DNA of 64,000 nt from Spinacia oleracea (Eukaryota > Streptophyta > Magnoliopsida > Caryophyllales > Amaranthaceae), in assembly GCF_020520425.1 (NCBI RefSeq), contig NC_079491.1:30681449-30745448 (forward strand), written 5' to 3'. A program made the position numbers and the translations under genes. Below are positions 35,530-48,370 of this stretch, piece after piece. The first letter of the stretch is position 1. Every line of letters begins with the position of its first letter. The notes under the pieces are model-generated. The model did not search any database. It had not been told where the DNA came from and saw nothing but the letters and a program-made list of their open reading frames with translations.

Positions 35530-36393
35530 TGTCTCTGTTTAATGTTTTAAAGTTTTAGAGTTTAAATCTTTGTAAAACATTATTGGTTAATCATTCACAA
35601 TAAATGAAAGGAATTCATTTTTCCATTTAATTCGTGGTTTATTAAATGATGAGTCCCTTCAACTTGACGATATATTCAAGATAGACTGTCAGGACCAGTC
35701 CTGTGACTAAGAAATGTCTATCAAGTGAACTTGAATGTCAAAGGTTGAAAATGGTCCCTAATCGGAGTTTTCTATAAAATTGGACGCATAGAAAACGTTA
35801 GACGATTAGAATGCAAGATGACTAGTAGTTCTGTTTCTTGAACTATGTGGACATGGCAATGTCATAATCATTTGCATAGATGCTTACTTTGGGAAGACTA
35901 GTATCGGACAAGACCTATGAAACTTTACTGTAAGAGATGAAAGTCTGTCATAAGTAAATTTCATTAAATTATTAGACACTAAATCCTCAATACCTGAGTG
36001 ATTTGAGATTACTTGTTTGAGAACTGGTTGCTTTGACGTTGACCAACCGTCGCACCGTAAAAGGAGGCTATAAAGGCAACGCTCAGGTAATCACCTATCA
36101 AACGAAGTCTAATCTCAAGATCGCAAGATTGGGATTGTCCTCCCATAAATCGGGATGAGATGCTTAAAAGTTGTACAAGGCCACTCGGAGAGCTAGAAAC
36201 TGTGAAATGCATGGCCGTGCTCGGATGAATCATAGGCTATGATTATCTGTTTATTTGATCAGTTGAACTCTGAAACCGAGGAACACCTCTGGACATAATA
36301 AGGATGACAACTCTTACCTTATGTTCAAGAGCAAGCATCGAGCGACAAAGGAATTAGGAAATGCACACTTGTCCCTAAGGACAAGTGGGAGAC
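35530..36393 (+). other. Non-coding 3' region of the Angela-like Copia
   Basis: 864 bp between the pol stop and the 3' LTR. No frame is supported. It matches, in reverse, about 62,005-62,810 of the related derivative at the window end, so it is conserved between copies. It ends in the purine-rich tract used to prime plus-strand synthesis. Confidence 0.8.
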
Positions 36394-37731
36394 TGAAGGA
36401 AATAATGCCCTTGGTCCAAGTATGCATTCTATGTTAAGTCTAATAAATGCGGTTCAGTATTAATTAACAAGTTAATAATTCAGTGAGATCAAGTGAGCTG
36501 AATGCCTAGCTAGAGGCCGCTTCAGTTCAAGTGGAATTAATGATATTAATCCACAGCTTACTCTTGACTGAACCCGTAGGGTCACACAAATAGTACGTAA
36601 ACGGATCAAGTATTTAATGGCATTAAATACTCCATCTATGAATATTCGGAACCGACGGATCTTGGTTTCAGTGGGAGCTAAGATCGTCACAGGCAAGAAA
36701 TGAATACTCCGGAAACGATGATATTGCCGGAAACGGAAATATGGATCGTATCGGAAATATGAATATTATCCAAGTCGTAGATGTTGCCGGAAACGGAAAC
36801 ATGGTACGTATCGGAAAATATTGTTGGAAATGGAAATATTACCAGAATCGGAAATATTGCCGGAAACGGAAATATTGTCAGAATCGGAAATATTACCGGA
36901 ATCGGAAAATAATTCCGGAAACGGAAATATTAAATATTTGTTCGAAACGGAAATTAATTCCGGAATCGGAAATATTAAATATTATTCGTATCGGAAATAG
37001 ATTCCGGAAATGGAAATTTAATCGGAAGCGTATCGTACGAATTAGCATCGGACGAGGCCTGCCGGACGAAGGCCCAGCACGAAGCCAGGCCATCGCCCAG
37101 CAAGCACGCACGCCACAGCCCAGCGCGCACAAGGCCGCGCATGCGTGGGCCGCGCTGCGTGGGCTGCTGCTCGCATGCATGGGCAGCCCTTGTGGCTGCC
37201 GTGTGTGTGTGAGTTTCAGCTCATGCGAGATTCCTGAATCTGCAAGAGTCAGTGTATGATTAAATGTCTATTCCTATTGGATAAATTGATTAAGTAGAAT
37301 TCATGTAGAATTCTAATTCCAATTAATTCGCATCCTACTAGGATTACGATTCCTTTTCCATAACTCTATAAATAAAGGCCTAGGGGTCATAATTTATACA
37401 CAAGTTTCAAAGTATTCAAAAGTGAGTTTTTTGAGAGAAAATCAAACACACATCTTGCCCAAAAGTGCCGAATTTTCTGAGTACCTTAAGGGCGATTCTA
37501 GTTGGTCAATCTTAAGGCGGATCCGGACGTGCTGTGGACTTTCTACGGAGGGACGACACTTGGAGTCCTAAAAGACTTGTTCTTGTTCGGTTCGGGCGCA
37601 GCTAGGGAAGGCACGCAACAAAGAGTATGCATCTAATTATGCTATATGATTATGTGTAAATAATATGTTTCCTGGGTTAATGGTTGTTTCCGCATGATTT
37701 ATGTAAATGTCATATGTATCATAACCTAACA
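36394..37731 (+). repeat. 3' LTR of the Angela-like Copia
   Basis: 1,338 bp, the same length as the 5' LTR at an exact offset of 9,038 bp and apparently identical in sequence. Confidence 0.95.
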
Positions 37732-39625
37732 ATAAATTGATCCCTATATGAGAAAGTGTACATGCCAACTTTATGTCCTCGAAGTATGTTTGGACATAAA
37801 TGTCTATGACTTAATTATGTTAAGTTTTACAATGTCTAGAGACATAAAGGTATATTATAGTCATAGTGCTCGATGTTACATATATTAAGTGTTGAGAATT
37901 ATATATCTTGTCAATATTTATTTAAATATATACACCTGAAGTGTAGATTATATATACGGTTTCAACATAGTGATTATATGAAAAGGATGGCAAGATAATG
38001 CAGTTGATGATATTTTTGAAAATAAAGAAAACACTATTAATTATATAGTGTATGAAATACCCTTGAAGTGGTATAGATATCTGAACAATAATAGATGACC
38101 CGTGAAGGAAAATGAATGGTACCTATAAGTATTCAGATATAATTGATGAATAGCATGCAAAATATATGTTGAAGAATTTTGATGATACTGGTAGATGATG
38201 AAACCGAAATATAATGCATATGCGAGAAATAATGGATTTTGAATAGGGGATCGTAAATCTATGTCTGTTTCGATGTAGACATAACTATAATGATCAAATG
38301 AGCTCATGGACCTGAAGTCCAACAAGTTATGGATTTGAAATATCCACACTGTACAGTGTTTTGCATTTGAGTCTTACATTCTACATGTGTAGTTAATAGG
38401 TAAATGCATAATTCATCATACATTTAGATTGTTTTATGTTTTATCATGGTATGATGTAGAATTATCTAGTTATAATCTCATATAACATGTTTCAAAACTA
38501 TTATGATGTCGTATAAGAAATATGAATCCAAAGAATGGTAAGACGGATTTGCAACTTTGTGGAAATTTATAAGATGAGATTCTTGCTTCATTGGAGATTC
38601 TTGCTTCATTGGGCTATTAGTTGCAAAAGAAATATAATATTTCGTATTGATTTCATACTATGTTATGAATCCTGCAAATAAGAAAAGTTTCTGAAGAACT
38701 TATACATGATGTTCTTAAACATCTAACCCTGTGAGTTTTGCATATGAATATCACAACATTGATAAGATATTATCAAAACTTTAAAAGAGTGTTTTTGAAA
38801 TGACAATTCAACCTGGAGTTTGAGTACGTAAGAGTTATGAAATACACATACTCAATTATTCAAAGAAGAATTCTTGTACAAATATGAATCATCTTAAAAT
38901 ATAAGATAAAAGTATGTAATGTCCTTATGATAAATTTTATTTTATGGTCCAGAAGAGCCATAGTATAAATAACATTATTAGTTATATTATACCTCCAAGT
39001 TGAGACGATGATATTGTTATTTATCATGTATTTTCATGACCAAAGAAAGTTTGATCTTTATTGATTGAAAACTACCATTTATGACCTCCGGAAGAAGGTT
39101 TATATATCCAATATGTATGGATAAGTTTCGTCCAAGAAAATATATCTATTTAAGGTGAAGGTAAAGTATTGTGCATCGAGAAACTCGAAAACAAACGTAT
39201 CGAATGAGATAGAGAAAAGCAAATGATCTTACAGGTATTATTTTCAAGGCATTGGTAATAAAGATATTCACTTCATTTGTTCAAGTGGATAATTGGAGAT
39301 TCAAGTTAAACTTTGGAGAATAAATTTTCAAGGAACTCCATGCTGCTACATTTGAGAAACTACTCAACAAAATTGGATCGATTGCACCAGAAAATTTCAA
39401 ATGATGTATTCATCAGGGGGAGAAATACGCGTCGCACTCTTTTTCCCTTAACCAAGGTTTTGTCCCACTGGGTTTTCCTGGTAAGGTTTTTAATGAGGCA
39501 ACATCTCAAGCGTATTATGAAGAATGATGTACTCTTTTTCCCTTCACTAGGTTTTTATCCCACGGGATTTTCCTAGTAAGGTTTTAACGAGGCATAACCT
39601 TCAATATAGGACATCCAAGGGGGAG

Positions 39626-40394
39626 TGTTATGAATATTATGTGGATGCCCATTATACCCCTAGTATATTTCCAGAATATTCTAGATAGATCTTAGGGTTT
39701 ATTGTTCCTCAAGCAAACCCTATTCTGTTGTATGTATATATAACCTGTTGTTCATGAAATAAAACACACATTTGTTCTCTCTAGGGATGGAAATGGGTGG
39801 GATTTGGATCGGGTGGAGCATCACCCGCATCCATCACCCGCTTTCATCCGCTCCACCCGGTCCATCCGTCACCCGCTTTACTCATCACCCGCATTCCGTC
39901 CATCCATCACCCGCGGGTGAACTGGGTGGATCGGGTGATATTCGGGTGAAAACTATTAACCACTAAAAATTCACCACCTTAGAATATGTGTAATATTAAC
40001 CAAAAAAATCTTATATACAACATTTACTACCGAAACATATAATTGTTTCTCATCTTTCATAACTTAGTAACCCAAAAAAATTAAACAAACACTAACTTTA
40101 ATAAATAATGGATTTACTAACACATTTTTATGTTTAAAACAAAAATAAAAATAATATATATAAAATAAATGGGTGATGGATCGGGTGATATACGGGTGGT
40201 GGTTCGGGTGATGGATGAAAAAACATCACCCGCATCCATCACCCGCTTCACCCATCACCCGCTTTTCATCCATTTATTTCGGGTTTTCATCCGTTTAATT
40301 AGAGCGGGTGACCGGGTTATTGGATCATCCATTGGATATTTCCATCCCTAGTTCTCTCCCAATTTCACCTCCCATTTCAATGTATTTCACAAAA
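39626..40394 (+). repeat. 3' LTR of the second short-LTR Copia, split by a hAT MITE
   Basis: The two halves (39,626-39,781 and 40,359-40,394) join into a 192-bp LTR matching the 5' LTR at 23,907, apart from a few substitutions and a 4-bp 'taga' duplication near 39,683. Confidence 0.88.
39782..40350. mobile_element. hAT-type MITE inserted in a Copia LTR
   Basis: 569 bp. Terminal inverted repeats TAGGGATGGAAAT and ATTTCCATCCCTA are flanked by the perfect 8-bp duplication GTTCTCTC (39,774-39,781 and 40,351-40,358); the empty site GTTCTCTC occurs once in the 5' LTR. Eight-base duplications and a TAGGG end are hAT hallmarks. Both subterminal regions are packed with CATCACCCGC / GCGGGTGATG units, probable transposase-binding repeats. 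No transposase is encoded. Confidence 0.95.
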
Positions 40395-40799
40395 TTAACA
40401 ATATACTCCGTATGCCATCATCAATAATTAAATAAAAACCGCTGCTGTTGGAATAATTTTGTTTTAAAATTCTTTTTGCCGCCCCAGGTTGGTTGTGGCA
40501 TATATATAGGCAAGGATGCAGGGTGGTCGTGAGATAGGCTTATCCACTCTAAAGCTTATGCAGGGTGGTTCTTTGTGTCTCTTGATTAGTTGATTCCCCT
40601 TAAATATATAAGTCTTTTGCTTGAATTGTTAAAACAACTCCTTGATTATGGTTGTTACAACCTTTCAATCAAATAGTTATGTTCAATTTATTATTCTATG
40701 CAATCAAATAGTTATACCTTCTAATCAATTAGTTATTTGTGACCCGACACACCCAACCGAATCATGACTCGAGACCCGGGATGACCCAACCCGGACCCT

Positions 40800-41180
40800 A
40801 CCCGAGTAGCCGTTTTGATAGCCCTTGTTTCGCTGTGGACTGAGGAAACGTCCTGGGTGGGTTTGGTCATGTCAAGCAGAACAAACGTGAGCTAACCTCG
40901 GGGGTGTAACCGAGGATACCCTTCCGATGCTTAAGTCAGCAGGTGAAGTAATAACTATAGAGAGAAAGTAGAGCGAGTTAAGAATTGCACTTGTATTGAA
41001 CGTGTCCCCAAATGAATGTGGAGGGAGGTATTTATAGGCGTATTATTCAGTACTTTGGCCTATTAAGATGCCGCCGCGTGTACGCTGGCGATGTACTTTG
41101 CTAAAGGACTCGTCTTGATGTCGACTCGCTCTGCTACGACCAGATGGTCTGGTAGGTTGTGTATACCCCCGTACAGCCCT
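40800..41180 (-). mobile_element. Probable Gypsy-type LTR fragment
   Basis: On the minus strand the sequence reads CGCCTATAAATACCTCC (a TATA box near 41,028-41,038), then a pyrimidine-rich leader and 'gacttaagcatcggaagggt', a block seen in LTRs of plant Ty3/gypsy elements (from family knowledge). No partner LTR, internal region or duplication was found, so it is a solo or truncated LTR. Confidence 0.5.
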
Positions 41181-41784
41181 AGTTACAAGGGTAGTAATTT
41201 TGGTACTCATTACAATCTCAAGGAGTCAAGGATGCTAAAGGCCATGAGATCGGCAATGGGTTTGTGGCGTGGGACTTCCACTCAGTTACCCATTGGTTTA
41301 ACAGACGAACATGATTTTGCTACCGAGCACTATACGATGTTCAAGAATGCAGTACAAGCTAAATTGAAGGTTATTTTTACCTTCAATGATGATTCTGCTG
41401 TTGGTCGAGATCGTGGAAGGAATCCGTGCAAAAATTACAGAATCTGAAGAACATTGGGTAAATAACAGAAGGGCAGTGTCAAAGACTAATTTTGCTCGTA
41501 TAACACACATTAAATTATACAACAGGTACAATTACATAAATACAACACCATAAAACACACACACAAATACAACACATTCCAAGTCCTTGCCAATCGCCAA
41601 TCGCCAATCGCATACTTATTTCAATATATTAGGGTATTGTATTCTCTATACCACCGGGCGGGTAGGTGTACCAAAAGAGCTCACCAGAAGTGGCATGATT
41701 TTCTCCTTCCCTGGTTCATGCCACTCCATATTTACACCTAAAGGGAGACACCATGATAAATGACTGAGACAAGGTGCAGTTGGG
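41181..41784. other. Intergenic stretch downstream of the IQD gene
   Basis: No convincing gene. A 118-codon frame ends at 41,447 but resembles nothing I know. The part next to 41,784 is probably 3' untranslated sequence of the IQD gene. Confidence 0.5.
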
Positions 41785-44700
41785 CTAAACATTGATGGCC
41801 TGTTGTTGAACAGAATTTACAGGAGGTCCATCTGACTTAGGTTTATCCTTGATTGGCTTTCGTGTTCCAGGATTTCTTTTAATAGCAGTTTTAGCAAGCG
41901 TCTTGGCTGTTTGTGCCCCTTGATTTCCTGTTAGCAACACACATTTCATGTCAGTGTGTAACTAAAGAATAAAGACCAATCTGTATCTACGACAATTATA
42001 GGCAAAGACAAACGCTTTTGAGAAAACGTACCGTTATTAGGCAAAGACAAACGCTTTAGAGACTTTGGGTCCTGTCCTATCAGACAAACTCTTTCTTTTG
42101 GGTTACTGCGGGACCGGGAGCCAGCGGCAGGTCTTGAGTTGGCTTCTTCAATGGGAACTTGTTTGGACTTAAGCTTGACTGACACTGAATTGGATGCATC
42201 TTGGGTGCTTGCAGACTTGTTGGTTGAAGATTCGTCAGAGTTAGATTTTTGTGCTGACAGGGGCTTCCTCCCAGAAGATTTTGGCTGTGTTTTAGTCTCA
42301 CTGGTAACTTCAGCATCTTCACTACCAAGTATCTTCACACCATCCTTGAGATTGATGTCAAGGAATCTGTTTTCCCATGGACGTACAGCCATCCATCGCT
42401 CCAGCCAATTCCAACCCCAGCTATTTTTGTCTGGCTCAAACCCAGAACAAGTAGCAGCTACCTGCCTTGATCCTGCTTGCCACTATATCAGACACCAATG
42501 TCAGATCCAAACCCAAAGGTTAAGCACCTAGGAACATGTATCACTAGAGTTATACCTGATGAGCCAGGGCATACGCCATAGCTCTCTCACGCTTAGCAGC
42601 AGCTTCCTGCCTTTTCAGCAACTTAGATTGTATTTGTTCTACAGAACCAACACTGTCACACCATCCTTCCTGAACAGATAAACATACAGTAAGCAAAACA
42701 CTTGATGCTTTACCAAAATCCAAGCACTGATTTAAGATGTCATATTATCTACTAGCCAAATTCAGAACCAGGGTAATGAAGGAATATACAAAAAATTGTC
42801 ATGAATTTGTGAGCTACTGCTTCTTCACTTCTAATGCAGCATTTATTGAAAGATGGAGATGAACTAACCATGCTAAGGATAAGCTGTACATGGCCAGAAC
42901 TTTCTGAAACTTCACTTAGCAACTGAGCTCTAAGAAGGGCTCTCAAAACAGAGATTTCTTAAATTGTTTTTAAATTTCAAATGTCGGATAATTTATATAC
43001 GGAGTACTATAATATCATGTTTGAAAACCTTATACTATCAAATCACAAAATGAAATCCAAGGTTACAACGGTCTCTGAATAGGAAGAAAAACTAACAAAG
43101 GTCTGAATAAGAAGAATTTCAGATTAACAGAGCCAGTGTCCCAACCAAAGCAACAAAAGAGATAATAATCATCGACAATTGAACAAGTAATCACCTCTAT
43201 TTCTCGAACACGTGCCTCCTGTAGAAGTTGTTGGTGAGCTTTCTGCTGTTCTGTTTCACCTTCTAATGCCAAACGCACACGCCTAGCTCGTACCCGAGCT
43301 TGAACTCTCACTAAAGCTTGCATACACCGAAGTGTTATTGCAGCTTGCTTTCTCACAGCATGCCCTCTGACAAGTGCTTGCAGTCTAACCAATCCTTTCA
43401 ATGCTCTTAAAGCTCTCTTAGCCTGACATAAGAACAAAAGCTTACAGTTAACCACTAAAACTAAGTTGAGGCATTAAAACACTGGGAAGCTGAATCCGGA
43501 AACATAAAGCACTGCTTCTTTTAGTAAGGATTCTCTTAAACAGCGATAATCCTTTTCATTATTGAATAGCATCTGCAATTTGAAGATTCTTTTTTATTTA
43601 ATCCACAGTGAGCATGAATTCAAATCTCTTGCAATGAATACTCATTGTACATTTCTGGTATTAGTTTGATTACTCACATCTTATCTGAAATCCAACCGTG
43701 GTTAGACAAGAAGCTTTAAGTTCTAAAATTCCATGAAGATCCTTGTACAAGCCACTTGTTCCAACAAAACTACTCCTAAATCTGTACCTTGACATTGACC
43801 AAGCAACAACATTTGTGAATACTCATTCTTAACCTAACCTACTTGTCCATAAGACCATAATACTGCTAAGTGATAACCACATAACACATCTAGATGATAC
43901 ATTTTCTGGAATAGCATCCTATCAAGGATAAGTTAGTTCAACAACCTGCTACATGAAAATTTAAAGTTCCCAAACTAGGATCCTTGAGCAATCTCGCTAG
44001 AGCAATAACTTCTAACTGAGAGGAAAGCTAATTTCCCTCATACCTCTATGCACAAACACCAGCCTTCTTAATGCAATTTTTCAGAGATCAACATCATCAT
44101 CTATTTGTATATCAGCTACTTCGTATTTGAACTACATTACCAGCAATCTAGGACTACTACAACATCCGTGGTAGAGAAATAAGGGAGGAAGGGTGCATCA
44201 GAAAGTCATAGCCCTTTCAAAAATTTGAACTCGAGACTATGTTGGCCCTAAAAAGAACAAGTATTCAGAAATATGCAAGCGCAGATGGTGCCACGATCAG
44301 CATGTATCCTGCTGCAAAGTACCAAGACAATGACCACCACACTACATCATCTTAATTCTTAAGAAATAAGAATACTGACTCTTTACTTTGTAATGGAAAG
44401 GGGAGGGGGGGGGGGGTGTCAATTTTAGTTCTGGTACATGCGTACATCGGAATGCAAGCATATAGATCATAAAGGAAGCATAGCTATAGTGTACCAGAAA
44501 TCCACGAAAAGCAGTTTGAATGTATGTGGCCGCCCATTCTTCTCTCCTTCTCTGCTGTTCTTCAGCTTCATACGGTATTTGGGTAGAAGTAGAGGGGGAG
44601 GCAGCAGTGTCAGAAACTAGCGTGACATTCGCATTCCCAGAAGGGTCATTATTTTGACATTGTTCTTCTTGAAGTGCGTTATTATCTATCTGGATGGAAT

Positions 44701-45686
44701 GATTTCTGCGATGGCGAGATTTACCAACTGCTCTTGCTCTCTGCAATACCAGTGTCTCATTAGATAAAAATAAGAGATGTCATACTCCAAAGCTTATCAA
44801 TTAGACCATACTCTAAGTACTAACTACAGTACTCTCAGAAGTCATAACTCGCAATTGAGTTTCACACACCCACTTTGCTATATTGCCAGATTTATTAATT
44901 GAACAGAAAGTAAATATCAACTTAAAAAATTTGCAACCAAAAAACCACGATGTTCCTGCTTTTCCAAGTTAAATTTATTTCACTATTTTGCAAATAAGGC
45001 AGGTCACAGCTGCACAGACTAGCTATATGATTTGTTATCGAATAGGTTGATCACAGAAATCAAAATCAAATGCAGACTGCAGAGAATAACTAGCAGCTGA
45101 GCGCCTCCAGAATCAGCTAAAAGGCCTTTGTTGCCAAATGCAGAGATTATACTTCTTTTACTCACTCTCATTCCTATATTCTGCACATTTAAGTTTCTGG
45201 TACAAATACTACAGAAAACAAATATACGTTGTTAAAGGCTTAAAGAATAAGCCTGCGTTATTCGCCTGAATTACACTTATGTAAAGAATTTTGAGCTCTT
45301 CCAAACTGTCCAGACTTACCTGAACTTCTGCAAGCTTTTACATTGATATTTTCTGACCTAATTTGAAACAAGTTAGAGTTAAGAGAATTGGTCATTAACG
45401 AGAGAAAAATCTTATGCTCTTCATCTTTTTCTTTGAAGCTAGGAAAGAAAGTAAACACTCACACTCATACAAGAACAGTCTTCTCTCACATATAATTCCA
45501 ATTTTCATTTAAAGATACCTAAATACATGCAGGTTTACCCCGACAAAATAGAGAGGCTATGGCCAGAAATGAGAACAAGAGTTGAAGTAAAAGAAAACCC
45601 ACATTTTCAACATTCTCCGAGGACGGAGACTTTTCAGATTTCTTAAGACCAACCAGCGCTTTAATCCATTTCCCAGGTACACCCAT
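41785..45686 (-). CDS. IQ-domain (IQD) calmodulin-binding protein, six coding exons
   Basis: Exons read from splice signals: 45,686-45,603; 44,740-44,495; 43,422-43,195; 42,669-42,556; 42,482-42,032; 41,927-41,785. Lengths sum to 1,266 bp, 421 residues. The protein starts [20 protein letters not shown]. The IQ67 domain is at about residues 95-161 with IQ motifs [26 protein letters not shown] and VQARVRARR; the phase-0 intron after GFL is the family hallmark. A conserved EGWCDSVGS segment and a basic C-terminus follow. IQD proteins bind calmodulin and link it to microtubules, membranes or nuclei in plant Ca2+ signalling. A further intron lies in the 5' untranslated region (acceptor just above 45,718). 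The acceptors of exons 2-6 and all donors are GT-AG; the exon 1 donor (AAT|GTGGGT) is the weakest. Confidence 0.9.
41998..42058 (-). repeat. Local duplication spanning the IQD exon 5 donor
   Basis: On the minus strand 'AAGCGTTTGTCTTTGCCTA' occurs in exon 5 (about 42,039-42,057) and again 41 bp later in intron 5 (about 41,998-42,016). The donor GT of exon 5 lies between the copies. Confidence 0.85.
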
Positions 45687-46522
45687 GCCACGAGCTAGAA
45701 ATTTAGTCTTTCCTCACCTGCAAAATCAAAACTACAAACATTAAGCTTCTTCGCACATAATGGATTCATGTGTTACGCAACAAAGATGAATCGCCTTTTG
45801 GGGGTTAAATTCATCTACAGATAATCTAGGAAAATTGTTCAGGAACCTCCATGAATTTATATTAGTGTAAGCTTGAGAAACCACCACAATGTCTTACACT
45901 GCATCACTACATCGAGTGATTCTCACCTTCGCTGATTCAAAGAATAAAGAGAGCTAATTCTTACAATTACAAATGGCATATGCAGCAACACTTATTATTC
46001 CAAATACTCTCGGGAAAAATAAGTTAGAAGAAACATCGTCAGTGGGAAAACCCATAAATGGTAAACTGCTAATTATAAAAATAAATTATCACGAGCGGCG
46101 CCAAGAATGCAGAACGCTCCAGTGAAAAGGCATCGGTTGAGGTCGAGTAATGGAAAGAATCAGACCTCCAAATGCAACTCTTATTCACATTAACAATTAC
46201 TACAAAGTGGCAATCTCAACTCAAAACAAGTTTCAACTCAACATCAAATTCTTACACAAGTCAAATGCTAACTATCTGCTGCTCCATGAATCTACTCTCT
46301 AGCGAGGCACACAATTCGACATTTCACACAAACAAAAAACTCATTTTCAAACATAATCAAGTAATCATAAAATACCCATTTCCAAACGGCAATCAAATTA
46401 ACAAATAAGTAAGTAATCCCAAATCAACAAAACAAACCAAAAACAATACATAAGTTCATGATTTAACACATAGATCGATAGATCACAGAGCAAAAATTAA
46501 ATTAAATTAAAAAGAAAAACTC

Positions 46523-46700
46523 ACCAAAATAAAAGGGGTGGACTTTCCTGCAAAATAAAACAGTAGGACAAAGTAGACAAGAGAGTACAGAGTACGGAAA
46601 TTCTCTATCTTTCATTCATTCTCTTTGATGGTTTTCTCTCTCCTCGCCTGGGATTTTTGAGTAGAGGGTTTCTGACACTTTAATTAACATTCAATTCAAC
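46523..46700 (-). promoter_or_regulatory. 5' leader exon and core promoter region of the IQD gene
   Basis: The minus-strand donor TTTTG|GTGAGT at about 46,522 fits the acceptor near 45,719, giving a roughly 0.8-kb leader intron. Upstream are CT-rich leader-like sequences. I do not see a convincing TATA box. Confidence 0.45.
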
Positions 46701-48370
46701 ATTAAATTAATTAATAAAACAAAAGAAAGCGGAACAAAAAAGGGGTGGCAACTGGCAGCAGAAGAAGCGGCTAACAGAGAAGAGAGAGAAGAAGAAGAAG
46801 GATGAAATGCGACGTCGTTTGGTGGTGGGGATGGTGGGGTTTGGTTAAAGAAGATGACAAGTCGTTTTCAAATGCAAGGAAGGCAATGAGTTAATCACGG
46901 GATTCCATTAAACAATTTCTCCACCATTTTCAATTTACAGGAGTGATGAATATGATGGTACATAAGTGGGAATTGGGAAATTAGTTACCTTGCCAACATA
47001 GAACACCAACGAATTTACCAAATTTAACTGGCTACGTTCTCAACCTTCTGTAATCATTTATGACATCATTAATGTTATCTCTTATTCAACGGAGTTATCG
47101 AGATATGAAGTACGGAGTACGGAGTAGAACGTGATTTTTACGAAATACGGTGAGGATGTACTTCGTATTTGAACTTGTTTTCACTATAAAAAACAAATTT
47201 TTGAAATGTGAATTGATTAGCATAATAAATCCTTGGTCCCTAAAAGATTGTCCCAATTTTTATGTTCACTTTAATAAGAAGTGGGTGTATTCAAAAGAAA
47301 ATGATAGGTAATTTATCTTTTAGTTTGGTTAAATAATGTTGTACTAGGAGAAATATGTGGGGACCACAAACCAAATAGCAATTTTTTAAGGTACGAAGGG
47401 AGTAGTAGCTTAGGTTTAAAAGTAAAGGTCAACAAGTAAAATAAATTTAGTTAAAGAAAAAATTTGAAATAATATGGTCTGACCTATTTTTTTTATAAAT
47501 GTAAAATCGATTCATAAATAAAAAGTCATACGACATCGACAATAGAAACTGAATTTAACCACTATGACAAAGTAGAATAAAAAAGAAGTACTCCTTCATC
47601 AAAGTACGATAGTTGGAAAGAAGTGACTTAAATGTTTATGTGGTTTGATTTATAAAAATCTTGACCTTTTTAAGTTGCATAAAGTATTGAACCATCTAAT
47701 TATTATATTTTAATGAAGAACTTAGTTCCATTGTAATTACATATATATATCAGGTGTGATTGTCTGGTCGAGAATTTCATTTTGATAGATGTATCTAAAG
47801 ACCTAACTAAATATGCAATACTTGCTACGGAGTATTAGTTTATAACCTGTCTCAATTCAATTACTCTTCAGGTGCAGCTTGAATTCAGATACTCTCCAGG
47901 TTCGGCTTTTGGAATTTCTTACTGCGGACTAGGCTCCAGATTTGTGTTTTTTTAAAGTTGTTGCTCTTGTGTGCCTTCTGCTCGTGTGTCTTCTGGTTTG
48001 CGTCAGGTCAGAACTCTTTGCCTTTTACTATCTCAAGATTAATTTAATTTCCTCATTTGTGTTTTTCTTTGATTTATCTTGTGTGATATTTTATGTTGCT
48101 GCTTTTTACTACAATGATTTTTTTTCTTTTATTCCTTCTTAATAATTTCTCTTGAATTGTCATTTATATTTCAATGAAGAAATCACTTTATAATTTCTAT
48201 AGCGTGTATTATTGTCTCACTTCCCTTTTTTATGGCACTTCATATATATAGATACTTATAGTTTATCCCCACTTAAGGTTTACTTAATGAGTATTTAGGT
48301 TGTTACGTTTTTTTTCCTTTACAGCTCATTTAGGTCCTCTATCCGTTTTTGTTTTTTTCACTTTTTGAAA
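46701..48370. other. Intergenic DNA with one Stowaway-like remnant
   Basis: AT-rich. A Stowaway-like MITE is listed separately at 47,227-47,402. A second half-preserved end 'tactccttc' is at about 47,590. No gene is supported. Confidence 0.5.
47227..47402. mobile_element. Stowaway-like MITE, decayed
   Basis: Left 'atccttggtccctaaaag' and right 'ttaaggtacgaagggag' form an imperfect inverted repeat with TA next to the right end and 'taa' at the left. Confidence 0.5.

Larger units (their letters stand above)
27356..37731 (+). mobile_element. Intact Angela-like Copia retrotransposon
   Basis: 10,376 bp with two 1,338-bp LTRs (27,356-28,693 and 36,394-37,731) that I could not distinguish at any position compared. 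The duplication ATAAA flanks it (27,351-27,355 and 37,732-37,736). The primer-binding site TGGTATCAGAGC, complementary to initiator tRNA-Met in many plant Copia elements, is at 28,695-28,706. A purine-rich tract (aagtgggagac) precedes the 3' LTR. A 2.8-kb leader precedes one uninterrupted gag-pol frame. The order protease, integrase, reverse transcriptase, RNase H and the motif MSHGMTLSKTQCP point to the Angela/BARE lineage. It appears complete enough to be active. Confidence 0.95.
23907..40394 (+). mobile_element. Short-LTR Copia, second copy, with two nested elements
   Basis: The 5' LTR (23,907-24,094) and 3' LTR (39,626-40,394, enlarged by a hAT MITE) share the start TGTTATGAATATTATGTGG and the end TTTCACAAAA. 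The duplication TTAAC flanks the whole (23,902-23,906 and 40,395-40,399). The primer-binding-like CGTTATCAGCACC is at 24,095 and a polypurine tract CCAAGGGGGAG at 39,615-39,625. The interior (24,108-27,350 and 37,737-39,614) is homologous in parts to the copy at 4.5-12.7 kb but has no long frame. Removing nested insertions leaves about 5.5 kb, a normal Copia length. Confidence 0.87.

Noticed and set aside
41091-41447. 118-codon frame downstream of the IQD gene
   Set aside because: It starts within an LTR-like fragment, resembles no protein I know and has no splice or promoter support.
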